From: Halomonas sp. 7T
Lineage (GTDB): Bacteria; Pseudomonadota; Gammaproteobacteria; Pseudomonadales; Halomonadaceae
NCBI RefSeq assembly: GCF_025643255.1
Contig: NZ_CP087112.1
Span: 806,001 to 870,000 of the forward strand
Direction of reading: 5' to 3'
DNA length: 64,000 bases
Below, one piece after another: positions 8,853 to 17,040 of this stretch (within the stretch, counting starts at the first letter, position 1; the number at the start of each line of letters is the position of its first letter). A model generated the notes under the pieces. The model worked only from the letters and a program-made list of their open reading frames with translations. It was not told where the DNA came from and made no database searches. The translations under genes were made by a program, and so were the position numbers.

Positions 8853-9419
8853 ATGATGAATCAAGCATTGAATGGTAAACGTGCTGCTATTTTAGCGTCT
8901 GACGGTTTTGAAGAGTCCGAGCTTAGCGTGCCCCGTGCAGCGCTCCAAAAAGAAGGAGTTGAGGTGCATGTCGTCTCGCCGGAGGGCAAAAACATCCGCG
9001 CTTGGGCCGAAACCGACTGGGGGGATACGTACGACGCTGACAAGGCGTTGGCAGATGCTAAAGAATCAGATTACCACGCCCTGGTGCTGCCCGGTGGCCT
9101 GTTCAATCCGGACGAGCTGCGTTTGAACGACGACGCACTGAGCTTCGTCAAAGCGTTCTTTCAAGCGGGTAAGCCCGTTGCCGCCATCTGCCACGCGCCG
9201 TGGATTCTGATTAATGCCGGCGTAGTAGAAGGGCGCACAATGACCTCCGTGCCGAGCGTAGCCCAAGACCTGCGTAACGCCGGTGTGAACTGGGTGGATG
9301 AGCCGGTTGTCGTAGATAGTGGCTTGGTCACCAGTCGCACCCCTAAAGACTTAGACGCCTTTAACGCCAAACTGTTGGAAGAGTTGCAGGAAGGTCGCCA
9401 CTCAGGTCAGCACGCTTAA
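8853..9419 (+). CDS. DJ-1/PfpI family protein (YhbO/glyoxalase III-like)
   Basis: A class I glutamine-amidotransferase-like fold protein of 188 residues. The nucleophile elbow AICHAPW puts the reactive cysteine at residue 113 with His114 next to it, and the N-terminal DGFEESEL provides the conserved acidic residue. PGGLFNPDELR near residue 80 is typical of the PfpI/YhbO subgroup. Members are linked to stress resistance, protein or glyoxal detoxification and, in archaea, peptidase activity; which applies here cannot be told. AAAGGAGA precedes the ATG. The stop overlaps the ATG of the next gene (TAATG), so the two are translationally coupled. Confidence 0.9.
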   Translation: MMNQALNGKRAAILASDGFEESELSVPRAALQKEGVEVHVVSPEGKNIRAWAETDWGDTYDADKALADAKESDYHALVLPGGLFNPDELRLNDDALSFVKAFFQAGKPVAAICHAPWILINAGVVEGRTMTSVPSVAQDLRNAGVNWVDEPVVVDSGLVTSRTPKDLDAFNAKLLEELQEGRHSGQHA

Positions 9420-10537
9420 TGGCGTGGTACCACCAGTGGGCAAGCTTTGCCAAAAGACTTGCCCACGTTGTTGCAAAACCGATGAAGCGGGACAGTGGTC
9501 GCAGTGGGATGATGGTGCATCCCTACCGCGGTTATGGTTCCCAGCGGGAAATATTTGTTATGGGCCGAGTGTTTCGTCAGGCGGCCCTGGGTCGTGCGAT
9601 ACCTCGCCGAGGAATGCTGCGGGACACCGCCGATGTGGCCCGGCGTATCTTTCGGCGTGGTTTACCTGATGCCCAGATCGAGATCCAGGTTGGCGACAAT
9701 CAGCTATGCATGACCACTGACCGCGACGGCTACTTTGATGCCCACTTGCCGATCAGTACACCGCTACCGGTTGACGTCTCTTGGCACCGTGCCGATATAT
9801 TGGTGCACGCTGAGGGGCACCCGCCTATCCGTACCAGTGTTGAAGTCTATGTGCCCCCTCCTGAGGCGGATCTGCTGGTGATTAGCGATATTGACGATAC
9901 GGTCATGTTTACCGGGGTAGCGGAAAAGCTCAAAATGCTTTATCGGCTTTTTGTGCGCAAACCTCACCGCCGTACAGCGTTTCCAGGGGTCGCGTCGCTC
10001 TATCAAGCGCTTTATCGTGGGCAGACCGAAAAGGCTGAGCGGCCGATTCTTTATGTTTCCCGTGGCCCTTGGGCCATTTATGAAATGTTGGAAGCCTTCT
10101 TCCAAATAAACCGGATTCCAGTAGGCCCGATTCTATTTTTGCGAGAGTGGGGAATCTCCTGGCGCAAGCCTTGGCCGCGTCGAGCGGAAGCCCACAAACG
10201 AGATCTCATTGATCGCATGCTAGCGCTGTACGCTGACATGCCCTGCATTTTGATTGGCGACAGCGGCCAACATGATCCTGAGGTGTATACCGAGGTCGTC
10301 AAAGCCTATCCTGGTCGGATTAAAGCAATCTATATTCGTCGGGTGGATAAAGACCCAAAACGTGAAGCGGCCATACAGCGACTGCGGGATGAATTAGCCC
10401 ATGCAGAGTGTGAGTTGGTGCTGGCGGCAGACAGTGTTTTGATTGCTGAGCACGCCCACGCCCAAGGCGATATTTCTGCCAGGGGGCTGCAGGCAGTGCA
10501 GCGGGATGTTGAAGCACATCGGAACGCCCCTGATTAA
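9419..10537 (+). CDS. App1-like HAD phosphatase (DUF2183)
   Basis: A 372-residue cytoplasmic protein carrying the catalytic domain of the App1 phosphatidate-phosphatase family. The HAD motif I is DIDDT at residues 157-161, followed by a SRGPWAIYEML segment (motif II type), a conserved lysine in AHKRDLIDRML, and GDSGQHDPEVY (motif III/IV type). Residues 75-145 form a beta-rich module ahead of it. The yeast enzyme dephosphorylates phosphatidate; the bacterial substrate is unknown. It is coupled to the DJ-1-like gene by a one-base overlap, so a joint stress or lipid-repair role is possible but unproven. Confidence 0.85.
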   Translation: MAWYHQWASFAKRLAHVVAKPMKRDSGRSGMMVHPYRGYGSQREIFVMGRVFRQAALGRAIPRRGMLRDTADVARRIFRRGLPDAQIEIQVGDNQLCMTTDRDGYFDAHLPISTPLPVDVSWHRADILVHAEGHPPIRTSVEVYVPPPEADLLVISDIDDTVMFTGVAEKLKMLYRLFVRKPHRRTAFPGVASLYQALYRGQTEKAERPILYVSRGPWAIYEMLEAFFQINRIPVGPILFLREWGISWRKPWPRRAEAHKRDLIDRMLALYADMPCILIGDSGQHDPEVYTEVVKAYPGRIKAIYIRRVDKDPKREAAIQRLRDELAHAECELVLAADSVLIAEHAHAQGDISARGLQAVQRDVEAHRNAPD

Positions 10538-10568
10538 ATTGCGGATTAGCCCTGGCGTATGCACCACT

Positions 10569-10657
10569 GCCGCGAACGTGATAAAACTAAATGCCTATAA
10601 ACGGGTCATTTAGTTAGACCTTTCATCAGGGGTGAATATCATGTTCGCGGCGTTTTT
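10569..10657 (+). terminator. Nested hairpins with T-run, possible terminator or leader
   Basis: The outer stem is GCCGCGAACGTGAT at 10569-10582 pairing with ATCATGTTCGCGGC at 10638-10651 (14 pairs, one G-U in RNA), followed almost at once by TTTTT at 10653-10657. Nested inside is a perfect 9-pair stem AACTAAATG/CATTTAGTT at 10585-10593 and 10607-10615. It could end the DJ-1/App1 transcript or act as a leader of the metallopeptidase gene. The loop of the outer stem is large for a simple terminator. Confidence 0.45.
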
Positions 10658-10688
10658 AGGCTCGGTGCTTTTATGTACATCGTATTAA
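10641..10688 (+). CDS. Possible 15-codon leader peptide overlapping the metallopeptidase gene
   Basis: ATG at 10641 opens MFAAFLGSVLLCTSY and stops at TAA 10686-10688, inside the next gene in another frame. AGGGGTG at about 10628-10634 gives it a good ribosome-binding site, whereas the metallopeptidase ATG at 10673 has a poor one, so coupled translation is plausible. Its first codons sit in the 3' arm of the hairpin above. Very short, so it may be chance. Confidence 0.3.
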   Translation: MFAAFLGSVLLCTSY

Positions 10689-11347
10689 TTGTGCTGGCGC
10701 TGGCTATCTTTGTGCTGCCCAATCTCTGGGCGAAATGGGTGCTAAAGCGCCATACCCGTGGGCGTGATGATTACCCTGGCACCGGGGCGGAGCTAGCCGA
10801 CCATCTATTACGCCGTTTAGGGGTAGAAGGCGTCAAAGTTGAGCGCACGGAGTATGGCGACCACTATGACCCCGAAGCGAGGTGCGTGCGCCTTTCTCCC
10901 GACCATTACGATGGCCGCTCACTTACCGCCGTCACCGTGGCTGCCCATGAAGTGGGGCATGCCATCCAGCACCATGAAGGCTATACGCCTTTGCTAGCGC
11001 GCAGCCGTTTAGTACAAGTGGCTCAGAAAGCCGAAAAGCTGGGCGCTATTTTAATGATGGCGGCGCCTTTTCTGTTTGTACTTACCCGGCTGCCAGGCGG
11101 GTTAGCCGTGGTGATTGCTATGGCGGTGATTAGCTTTGGCACCGCCGCGCTCGTTCATCTGGTAACGCTACCGGTGGAGTTTGATGCCAGTTTTAACCGC
11201 GCACTGCCACTGCTCAAAGAGTACGTTCCTCCTTACGATATGCCGGGCGCCCGCCACGTACTCACCGCTTGCGCGTTTACCTACGTGGCCGCGTCACTGG
11301 CCAGCGTGATGAACTTAGGCCGCTGGCTGGTGATTTTGAGGCGCTAG
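10673..11347 (+). CDS. Membrane zinc metallopeptidase (YugP family)
   Basis: A 224-residue membrane protein of the YugP/DUF zinc-metallopeptidase type. Residues 1-20 form the first transmembrane helix. The zinc motif HEVGH is at 92-96, inside AAHEVGHAIQH. Two further hydrophobic stretches lie around residues 120-160, with a third likely at the C-terminus after a VEFDASFNRAL segment that is characteristic of the family. Substrates are unknown. Compared with other members the core is normal. The Shine-Dalgarno before ATG 10673 is weak, and a small open frame with a good site overlaps the start. Confidence 0.85.
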   Translation: MYIVLIVLALAIFVLPNLWAKWVLKRHTRGRDDYPGTGAELADHLLRRLGVEGVKVERTEYGDHYDPEARCVRLSPDHYDGRSLTAVTVAAHEVGHAIQHHEGYTPLLARSRLVQVAQKAEKLGAILMMAAPFLFVLTRLPGGLAVVIAMAVISFGTAALVHLVTLPVEFDASFNRALPLLKEYVPPYDMPGARHVLTACAFTYVAASLASVMNLGRWLVILRR

Positions 11348-11348
11348 G

Positions 11349-12374
11349 TTATGTTTCAGCGGATAGGCCCGGCTTATTCGCTAAAATCACCGCCCGTCGT
11401 GGGGCTGGGTAGCCTTCAATCGTGCGGGTGCGGTCATCGGGATCGAGAAAATCCGCCAGTGATTGATAGGTCATCCATTCGGTTGAGCGTTGCTCGTCAA
11501 GCGTTGTGACTGCTTCATCCACCACACGCACGTTGGTAAATCCACACCGTTCTAGCCAGTGGCAAAGCGCTTTGGAGGAGGGCAGAAAATAGACGTTGGG
11601 CATTGCAGCGTAGCGCTCGCCAGGCACAAACACCGTTTGTTCATCACCTTCCACCACCAGCGTCTCTAATACCAGTTCGCCGCCGGGGGCTAGCGCATCT
11701 TTCAGCTGCTGTAAGTGCTCAAGAGGTGAAGGGCGGTGGTAGAGCACGCCCATGGAAAAGACCGTATCAAAAAAGCCCAGCTTTTCCGGTACGTCTTCTA
11801 TGCCCACCGGCAGAAACTGCGTACGGCCTTCATCAGCGTTGCCGACAAAGTGGCGCACCGCCTGAAACTGCCAGTAAAAGCGCGGCGAAGGGTCGATCAC
11901 TAGCACAAACGCCGCGCCTTCACCGGCCATGCGCCAAGCGTGGTAGCCACTGCCGCCGCCCACATCCAGTACCTTGCGGTACTTTAACGGGGCGAGGTGC
12001 GGGGCGACGCGTTGCCACTTCCAGTCAGAGCGCCACTCGGTGTCGATATCAATACCACCAAGCCGAAAGGGGCCTTTGCGCCAGGGGGCGAGTTTACGCA
12101 GCAGGTTAAAGCACTGGCGCTGCTGGCTATCAGTCAAGGCCACGTCGACCTTCAGCGTATCGCTGGTTAGATCGACGTGGCGCTCTTCTGGCAGAGCGGG
12201 CAGTTTAGCAACGGCTTTTTCCCAGGCCGAAAGGTCGCCGTGGCGCTGGCGGTCCAGCCCATTGGCGAGCTGCTCTGGCAGCTTGGCTAGCCAAGGGGTT
12301 AACGTGGCGTCTTGCGTTGCCTGGTCTAAAAACGCTTGATAGAGCACGCGATGATCGTCGGGCAGTAGCGGCAC
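11349..12374 (-). CDS. cmoB: tRNA U34 carboxymethyltransferase
   Basis: Transfers the carboxymethyl group of carboxy-SAM to 5-hydroxyuridine at tRNA position 34, forming cmo5U, which widens wobble decoding. The SAM-fold motif VLDVGGGSGYHAWRMAG and the downstream VFSMGVLYHRPSPLEHL are both characteristic. Length 341 compares with 323 in E. coli. The start is GTG at 12374, one base after the cmoA stop, and the two genes form an operon read away from pgi. Confidence 0.95.
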   Translation of the reverse strand: MPLLPDDHRVLYQAFLDQATQDATLTPWLAKLPEQLANGLDRQRHGDLSAWEKAVAKLPALPEERHVDLTSDTLKVDVALTDSQQRQCFNLLRKLAPWRKGPFRLGGIDIDTEWRSDWKWQRVAPHLAPLKYRKVLDVGGGSGYHAWRMAGEGAAFVLVIDPSPRFYWQFQAVRHFVGNADEGRTQFLPVGIEDVPEKLGFFDTVFSMGVLYHRPSPLEHLQQLKDALAPGGELVLETLVVEGDEQTVFVPGERYAAMPNVYFLPSSKALCHWLERCGFTNVRVVDEAVTTLDEQRSTEWMTYQSLADFLDPDDRTRTIEGYPAPRRAVILANKPGLSAET

Positions 12375-12375
12375 G

Positions 12376-13119
12376 TCACCCCTCCTTAAAGGCGATTAGC
12401 GAGGTGAAGTTCAGGTACTGGAACCAGGTCAGTGAGCGAGGGAAACCCGCCTGGGCTAAGCGGCCATGCAGGGCGTCTAAGGTGTCAGGGATCAGTACGT
12501 TTTCCAGCGCGGTGCGCTTTTGGCTGATTTCCATATCGCTGTAGCCGTTGGCGCGTTTGAAGTCGTGGTAGCGCTCCACCCGCCAGGCGTTATCCCGCTC
12601 ATCGGCATCGATGGTTTTTTCCGACAAAATAAGCACGCCGCCGGGTTCTAGTGCGTTGTAAAGCCGCTTCAGCAGCGCATCGCGATCAGCGGGGGGCAGA
12701 AACTGCAGCGTAAAGTTGAGAATGATCATGCCGGAAGGCGCATACTCAAGCGTACGTATATCGGCTTCTTCCACCTGCATGGCGTGATCAGGGCACTCGT
12801 CTTGAAACGTTTGCTTGGCTCTAGCCGCCATGGCAGGTGAAAGGTCTACCCCGGTGTAGCGAAATGCATCGGCAGGCAGCGCGCCCGCCAGCGCCAAGCC
12901 TGATGCCCCCAGCGAGCAGCCTAGGTCGTAAACATGCGCGCCGTGGCGCAGGTGGCGTTGGGCAATTAAGCTCAACATGCCAAGAATTTGCCCATAGCCG
13001 GGCACCGAACGGCGGATCATATCAGGGAAGCACGCGACCACCTGTTCGTCGAAGGAGAACCTTGCCACCTTATCAAGGGGTGTTGAAAAGATAGCGTCGC
13101 GGTAAGATGCATCACTCAT
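12376..13119 (-). CDS. cmoA: Carboxy-S-adenosyl-L-methionine synthase
   Basis: Makes carboxy-SAM from SAM and prephenate, the donor used by CmoB. It is a class I methyltransferase fold: the SAM-binding segment is [16 protein letters not shown] near residue 60, and the [16 protein letters not shown] segment near 140 is typical of CmoA. Length is 247, as in E. coli. It is the first gene of the cmoAB pair and shares the 114-base gap 13120-13233 with divergent pgi. Confidence 0.95.
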   Translation of the reverse strand: MSDASYRDAIFSTPLDKVARFSFDEQVVACFPDMIRRSVPGYGQILGMLSLIAQRHLRHGAHVYDLGCSLGASGLALAGALPADAFRYTGVDLSPAMAARAKQTFQDECPDHAMQVEEADIRTLEYAPSGMIILNFTLQFLPPADRDALLKRLYNALEPGGVLILSEKTIDADERDNAWRVERYHDFKRANGYSDMEISQKRTALENVLIPDTLDALHGRLAQAGFPRSLTWFQYLNFTSLIAFKEG

Positions 13120-13233
13120 GGGCTAGCCAGGTTTGTTAATGAGGCTGCGTAGTTTACGCGGCCTTGGTTAACCAGAACAGACCTGCCCATCACAGATTCC
13201 TGCCACATGGAATGACGCCACAGGAGAGGGCAC

Positions 13234-14964
13234 ATGGCATCAGCAACACGCGCAACCCCAGATACGCTACCCGCATGGCAAACGCTGACGCAGCATGCTC
13301 AGTCGCTGCAACGCGTTCATTTGAAAAACCTATTTGGTGACGATGCCAGTCGATGGACCAACTTTACGCGTCAAGTGGCGGGGCTCACCCTGGACCTTTC
13401 CAAGCAGCGTTGGGACGACGATACCTTAGAGCACCTGTTAGCACTTGCCCATGAAGCAGGCGTGCCAGGGGCGATTGACGCCCTGTTGAGCGGTAAGCGG
13501 GTAAATGTCAGCGAAAATCGTCCAGCGCTGCACACCGCTCTTCGGCTACCTGCCGATGCCGTGCTTAACGTGGAAGGCCACAACGTGGTCCGCGACGTGC
13601 ATGAGAGTCTTGCCCAGATGGAGCGCCTAGTGCAGCGGCTGCACGCGGGGCAGTGGCGGGGGGCGACCGGCAAACCGATCCGTCATGTGGTGAACCTGGG
13701 GGTGGGCGGCTCGGACTTAGGGCCGCTAATGGTTACTCATGCGTTAGCGGATTATCGCCCAAAGGATATTCACCCGGTAGAGGTGCATTTTGCCTCCACC
13801 ATGGATGGCTCCCAATTAGCGGATTATTTGAGCCGCTTTAATCCAGAAACGACTATTTTTGTGCTCTCGTCCAAGTCATTCACCACCATCGACACGCTTT
13901 CCAATGCCAACACAGCCCGAGACTGGCTGCTAGGGCGGCTTTCCAAGCATAGCGATGTGTTGGACAGCGGCCAGCAAACCCGTACCCATGCCAACCCCGT
14001 CAGCGCGGAGCTGGTCATTCGTCAGCACTTTATCGGCGTTTCCGCTAGCCCCGACAAAATGAGCGAGTGGGGGATTGCGCCAGATCACCAGCTGATGTTC
14101 TGGGAGTGGGTAGGCGGACGCTACTCGCTGTGGGGCACCATTGGCCTGCCCATTGCGCTGGTGGTTGGCATGGAAAACTTCCGCGAACTGCTGGCAGGCG
14201 CCCATGCGATGGATACCCATTTTCGCCATGCGCCGTGGGAGGATAATCTGCCGGTGCTGCTGGGCTTGGCAGGTATTTGGAATGTCAATTTTCTAGATAT
14301 TCGCGCCCATTCGATTCTGCCTTACGATGGACGATTGGAGTACTTTGCCGCCTACCTTGAACAGCTGGAGATGGAGTCCAACGGCAAGTCAGTCACTAGT
14401 CAGGGTAAGGCGGTGAACTACTCAACCTGCCCGGTGCTATGGGGGCAGCTTGGCCCCAACGCGCAGCACGCGTTTTATCAGTTGCTTCACCAAGGCACTC
14501 AGCCGGTGGTGTGCGATTTTATTGCCCCGCTGAAGCGCTATGACGAAGTGGAAGACCCGGACACCCGTCGGCACTTGAAAGCCCAGCACCGGTTAGCATT
14601 GGCGAACTGCTTTGCTCAATCACGGGTGCTCATGCTGGGGGATGACGCCCTCGACGATGACGGTCCCCGCCCAGAGCATAAGCGCTACCGAGGCAATCAG
14701 CCCTCTTCTACAGTGCTGTTAGATAAGTTAACACCATCTACTCTGGGTGCCTTAATCGCTCTATACGAGCACAAAGTCTTTGTGCAAGCAGTGATCTGGG
14801 ATATCAATCCGTTTGACCAGTGGGGTGTGGAGCTAGGCAAGCAAATTGCCACCGACACCCAATCGATCATCGACGGCGAAGGCGATATTTCCCGTATGGA
14901 TGCTTCTAGCCGAGGGCTAATAGAAGCATTTTGGACTGCAGAGCAGGAGCACGGGAATCAGTAA
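13234..14964 (+). CDS. pgi: Glucose-6-phosphate isomerase
   Basis: Interconverts glucose 6-phosphate and fructose 6-phosphate in the cytoplasm. Conserved blocks are present: VNLGVGGSDLGPLMV near residue 155, SSKSFTTIDTLSNA for phosphate binding near 210, and the C-terminal NPFDQWGVELGK signature near 530. At 576 residues it is slightly longer than E. coli Pgi (549). CAGGAGAGG precedes the ATG. It stands alone between cmoAB and parE. Confidence 0.97.
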   Translation: MASATRATPDTLPAWQTLTQHAQSLQRVHLKNLFGDDASRWTNFTRQVAGLTLDLSKQRWDDDTLEHLLALAHEAGVPGAIDALLSGKRVNVSENRPALHTALRLPADAVLNVEGHNVVRDVHESLAQMERLVQRLHAGQWRGATGKPIRHVVNLGVGGSDLGPLMVTHALADYRPKDIHPVEVHFASTMDGSQLADYLSRFNPETTIFVLSSKSFTTIDTLSNANTARDWLLGRLSKHSDVLDSGQQTRTHANPVSAELVIRQHFIGVSASPDKMSEWGIAPDHQLMFWEWVGGRYSLWGTIGLPIALVVGMENFRELLAGAHAMDTHFRHAPWEDNLPVLLGLAGIWNVNFLDIRAHSILPYDGRLEYFAAYLEQLEMESNGKSVTSQGKAVNYSTCPVLWGQLGPNAQHAFYQLLHQGTQPVVCDFIAPLKRYDEVEDPDTRRHLKAQHRLALANCFAQSRVLMLGDDALDDDGPRPEHKRYRGNQPSSTVLLDKLTPSTLGALIALYEHKVFVQAVIWDINPFDQWGVELGKQIATDTQSIIDGEGDISRMDASSRGLIEAFWTAEQEHGNQ

Positions 14965-15100
14965 GGGCGCTTAGTGGCATCCGCCGAAGGGCATCTTTTA
15001 GTCCGCTGCGGACAATAAGCATGGCTAGATATACAGCTTTTTGGTTTTCCGCTATCCTGTGCCCTTTTGTCAGCTGTCACGCGTGGCGGCTGGCAATGCT

Positions 15101-15131
15101 TTTTTCAGGAACCGTTATTTTTCAGGAACCG
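15101..15131 (+). repeat. 14-base direct repeat duplicating the parE ribosome-binding site
   Basis: TTTTTCAGGAACCG occurs at 15101-15114 and again at 15118-15131, 17 bases apart, just before the parE ATG at 15139. Each copy carries the AGGAA that would serve as the ribosome-binding site. The second copy is 10-11 bases from the start. Confidence 0.8.
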
Positions 15132-15138
15132 ACGCTAC

Positions 15139-17034
15139 ATGACCCAGTTTGATGCCTCCCAGTATGGCGCGAGCTCTATTGAAGTCCTGTCCGGTCTCGA
15201 ACCGGTGCGTAAGCGTCCCGGTATGTACACCGATACCTCGCGGCCCAATCACCTTGCTCAAGAAGTCATTGACAATAGTGTCGACGAGGCACTTGCCGGG
15301 CATGCAACGGCCATCAGCGTAATACTTCATCCGGATGGCGCCATTGAAGTTCAGGACAACGGTCGCGGTATGCCCATCGACCTGCACCCTGAACACGGCG
15401 TCTCAGGCGTTGAACTGATATTTACCAAGCTGCACTCTGGGGGCAAGTTTTCCTCTTCTAGCTACCGTTTTTCGGGGGGCTTACACGGGGTGGGCGTGTC
15501 GGTGGTTAACGCCCTGTCGCGCAGGCTAGACGTTGAAGTTACCCGTAATGGCGCACGCCATGCCATGGCATTTGAATTTGGTGAAAAAGTTGAAGAGCTG
15601 CACGAAATTGGCAAGGCAGCAAAAAAAGCGACGGGCACGCTCGTTCGATTCTGGCCGGACGAGAGCTACTTCGACAGCCCAAAACTTGCGCTCTCTAGGC
15701 TAAAGCACCTGCTGCGGGCAAAGGCTGTGTTATGCCCTGGGCTTGCTGTTACCTTGGTAGAGCCCGACGGCACTAAAACCGAGTGGGCCTATGCCGATGG
15801 TCTGCGCGACTACCTTGCCGAAGCCACGGATGGCTATGAAGTGCTTCCTAAAGAGCCCTTCGTGGGCCATTTTATGGATGATGAGAACGGTGTGGATTGG
15901 GCAATTCAATGGCTACCTGAAGGCGGCGAAGCGCTGCTGGAAAGCTACGTCAACCTGATCCCAACGCCCCAAGGTGGCACTCACGTTAACGGCTTTCGCT
16001 CTGGCCTTTTAGACGCCCTGCGGGAGTTCTGTGAATACCGCAGCCTGCTGCCCCGAGGCATCAAGCTTACCGCCGACGACCTGTGGGAGCGCGCCTCGTT
16101 CGTGCTCTCAGTGAAGATGCTCGACCCCCAGTTTGCTGGGCAAACCAAAGAGCGGCTCTCATCGCGCACCATTGCTGGCTTTGTTTCTGGCGTCGTAAAA
16201 GACGCCTTCTCACTATGGCTTAACCATCACGTTGAGCAGGCTGAGCAGCTGGCCGACATGGTGATTAGTGCCGCCCAGCAGCGTCAGAAAAAGTCTAAAA
16301 AAGTAGCGCGGAAAAAGATCACGTCTGGCCCCGCATTGCCTGGCAAACTCGCCGACTGCTCTGGCCAAGACCCCGCCCAAAGCGAGCTTTTTTTAGTAGA
16401 GGGTGACTCCGCTGGCGGTAGTGCTAAGCAGGCGCGTAATCGCGAAACCCAAGCGATTCTCCCTCTGCGCGGAAAAATCCTGAATACCTGGGAAGTAGAG
16501 ACCCACGATATTTACGGCTCTCAGGAAGTGCACGATATCGCCGTGGCGATTGGTGCCGACCCAGGCAGTGCGGATCTGGAGAAATTGCGCTACCACAAGG
16601 TGTGCATTCTCGCGGATGCCGACTCCGACGGCCTGCATATTGCAACGCTGCTATGCGCGCTCTTTGTTCGCCATTTCCCGAGTCTGGTCGATGCCGGCCA
16701 CGTTTATGTAGCGATGCCACCGCTTTACCGCATCGATTTAGGTAAAGAGGTTCACTACGCCCTGGATGAGAGCGAAAAAGCCGCCATTCTCAAGCAGCTG
16801 GCTACAAAGCGAGGCACCCCCAATGTTCAGCGCTTTAAAGGCTTGGGTGAAATGAGCCCGCTTCAGCTACGCGAAACCACTATGGCCGTGGAAACCCGCC
16901 GTTTAGTCCAGCTCACCCTAGAAGAGGGCGACGGTACCCTGGAAATGATGGATATGCTGCTGGCCAAAAAGCGCGCCAGCGACCGCAAGAAGTGGCTGGA
17001 AGATTACGGCAACCTCGCAGACATTGAGGTATAA
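15139..17034 (+). CDS. parE: DNA topoisomerase IV subunit B
   Basis: The ATPase subunit of topoisomerase IV, which decatenates daughter chromosomes. The N-terminal GHKL ATPase region has EVIDNSVDEALAG and DNGRGMPIDLHPEHG, followed by SGGLHGVGVSVVNALS. The Toprim motifs are EGDSAGGSAKQARNRETQAI and DADSDGLHIATLL. The start at 15139 gives 631 residues, the usual length; a longer upstream frame exists, but its extra 24 residues are not conserved-looking. ParE rather than GyrB is supported by adjacent parC and the shorter length. parC starts 6 bases after the stop. Confidence 0.96.
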   Translation: MTQFDASQYGASSIEVLSGLEPVRKRPGMYTDTSRPNHLAQEVIDNSVDEALAGHATAISVILHPDGAIEVQDNGRGMPIDLHPEHGVSGVELIFTKLHSGGKFSSSSYRFSGGLHGVGVSVVNALSRRLDVEVTRNGARHAMAFEFGEKVEELHEIGKAAKKATGTLVRFWPDESYFDSPKLALSRLKHLLRAKAVLCPGLAVTLVEPDGTKTEWAYADGLRDYLAEATDGYEVLPKEPFVGHFMDDENGVDWAIQWLPEGGEALLESYVNLIPTPQGGTHVNGFRSGLLDALREFCEYRSLLPRGIKLTADDLWERASFVLSVKMLDPQFAGQTKERLSSRTIAGFVSGVVKDAFSLWLNHHVEQAEQLADMVISAAQQRQKKSKKVARKKITSGPALPGKLADCSGQDPAQSELFLVEGDSAGGSAKQARNRETQAILPLRGKILNTWEVETHDIYGSQEVHDIAVAIGADPGSADLEKLRYHKVCILADADSDGLHIATLLCALFVRHFPSLVDAGHVYVAMPPLYRIDLGKEVHYALDESEKAAILKQLATKRGTPNVQRFKGLGEMSPLQLRETTMAVETRRLVQLTLEEGDGTLEMMDMLLAKKRASDRKKWLEDYGNLADIEV

Positions 17035-17040
17035 CCCCCG

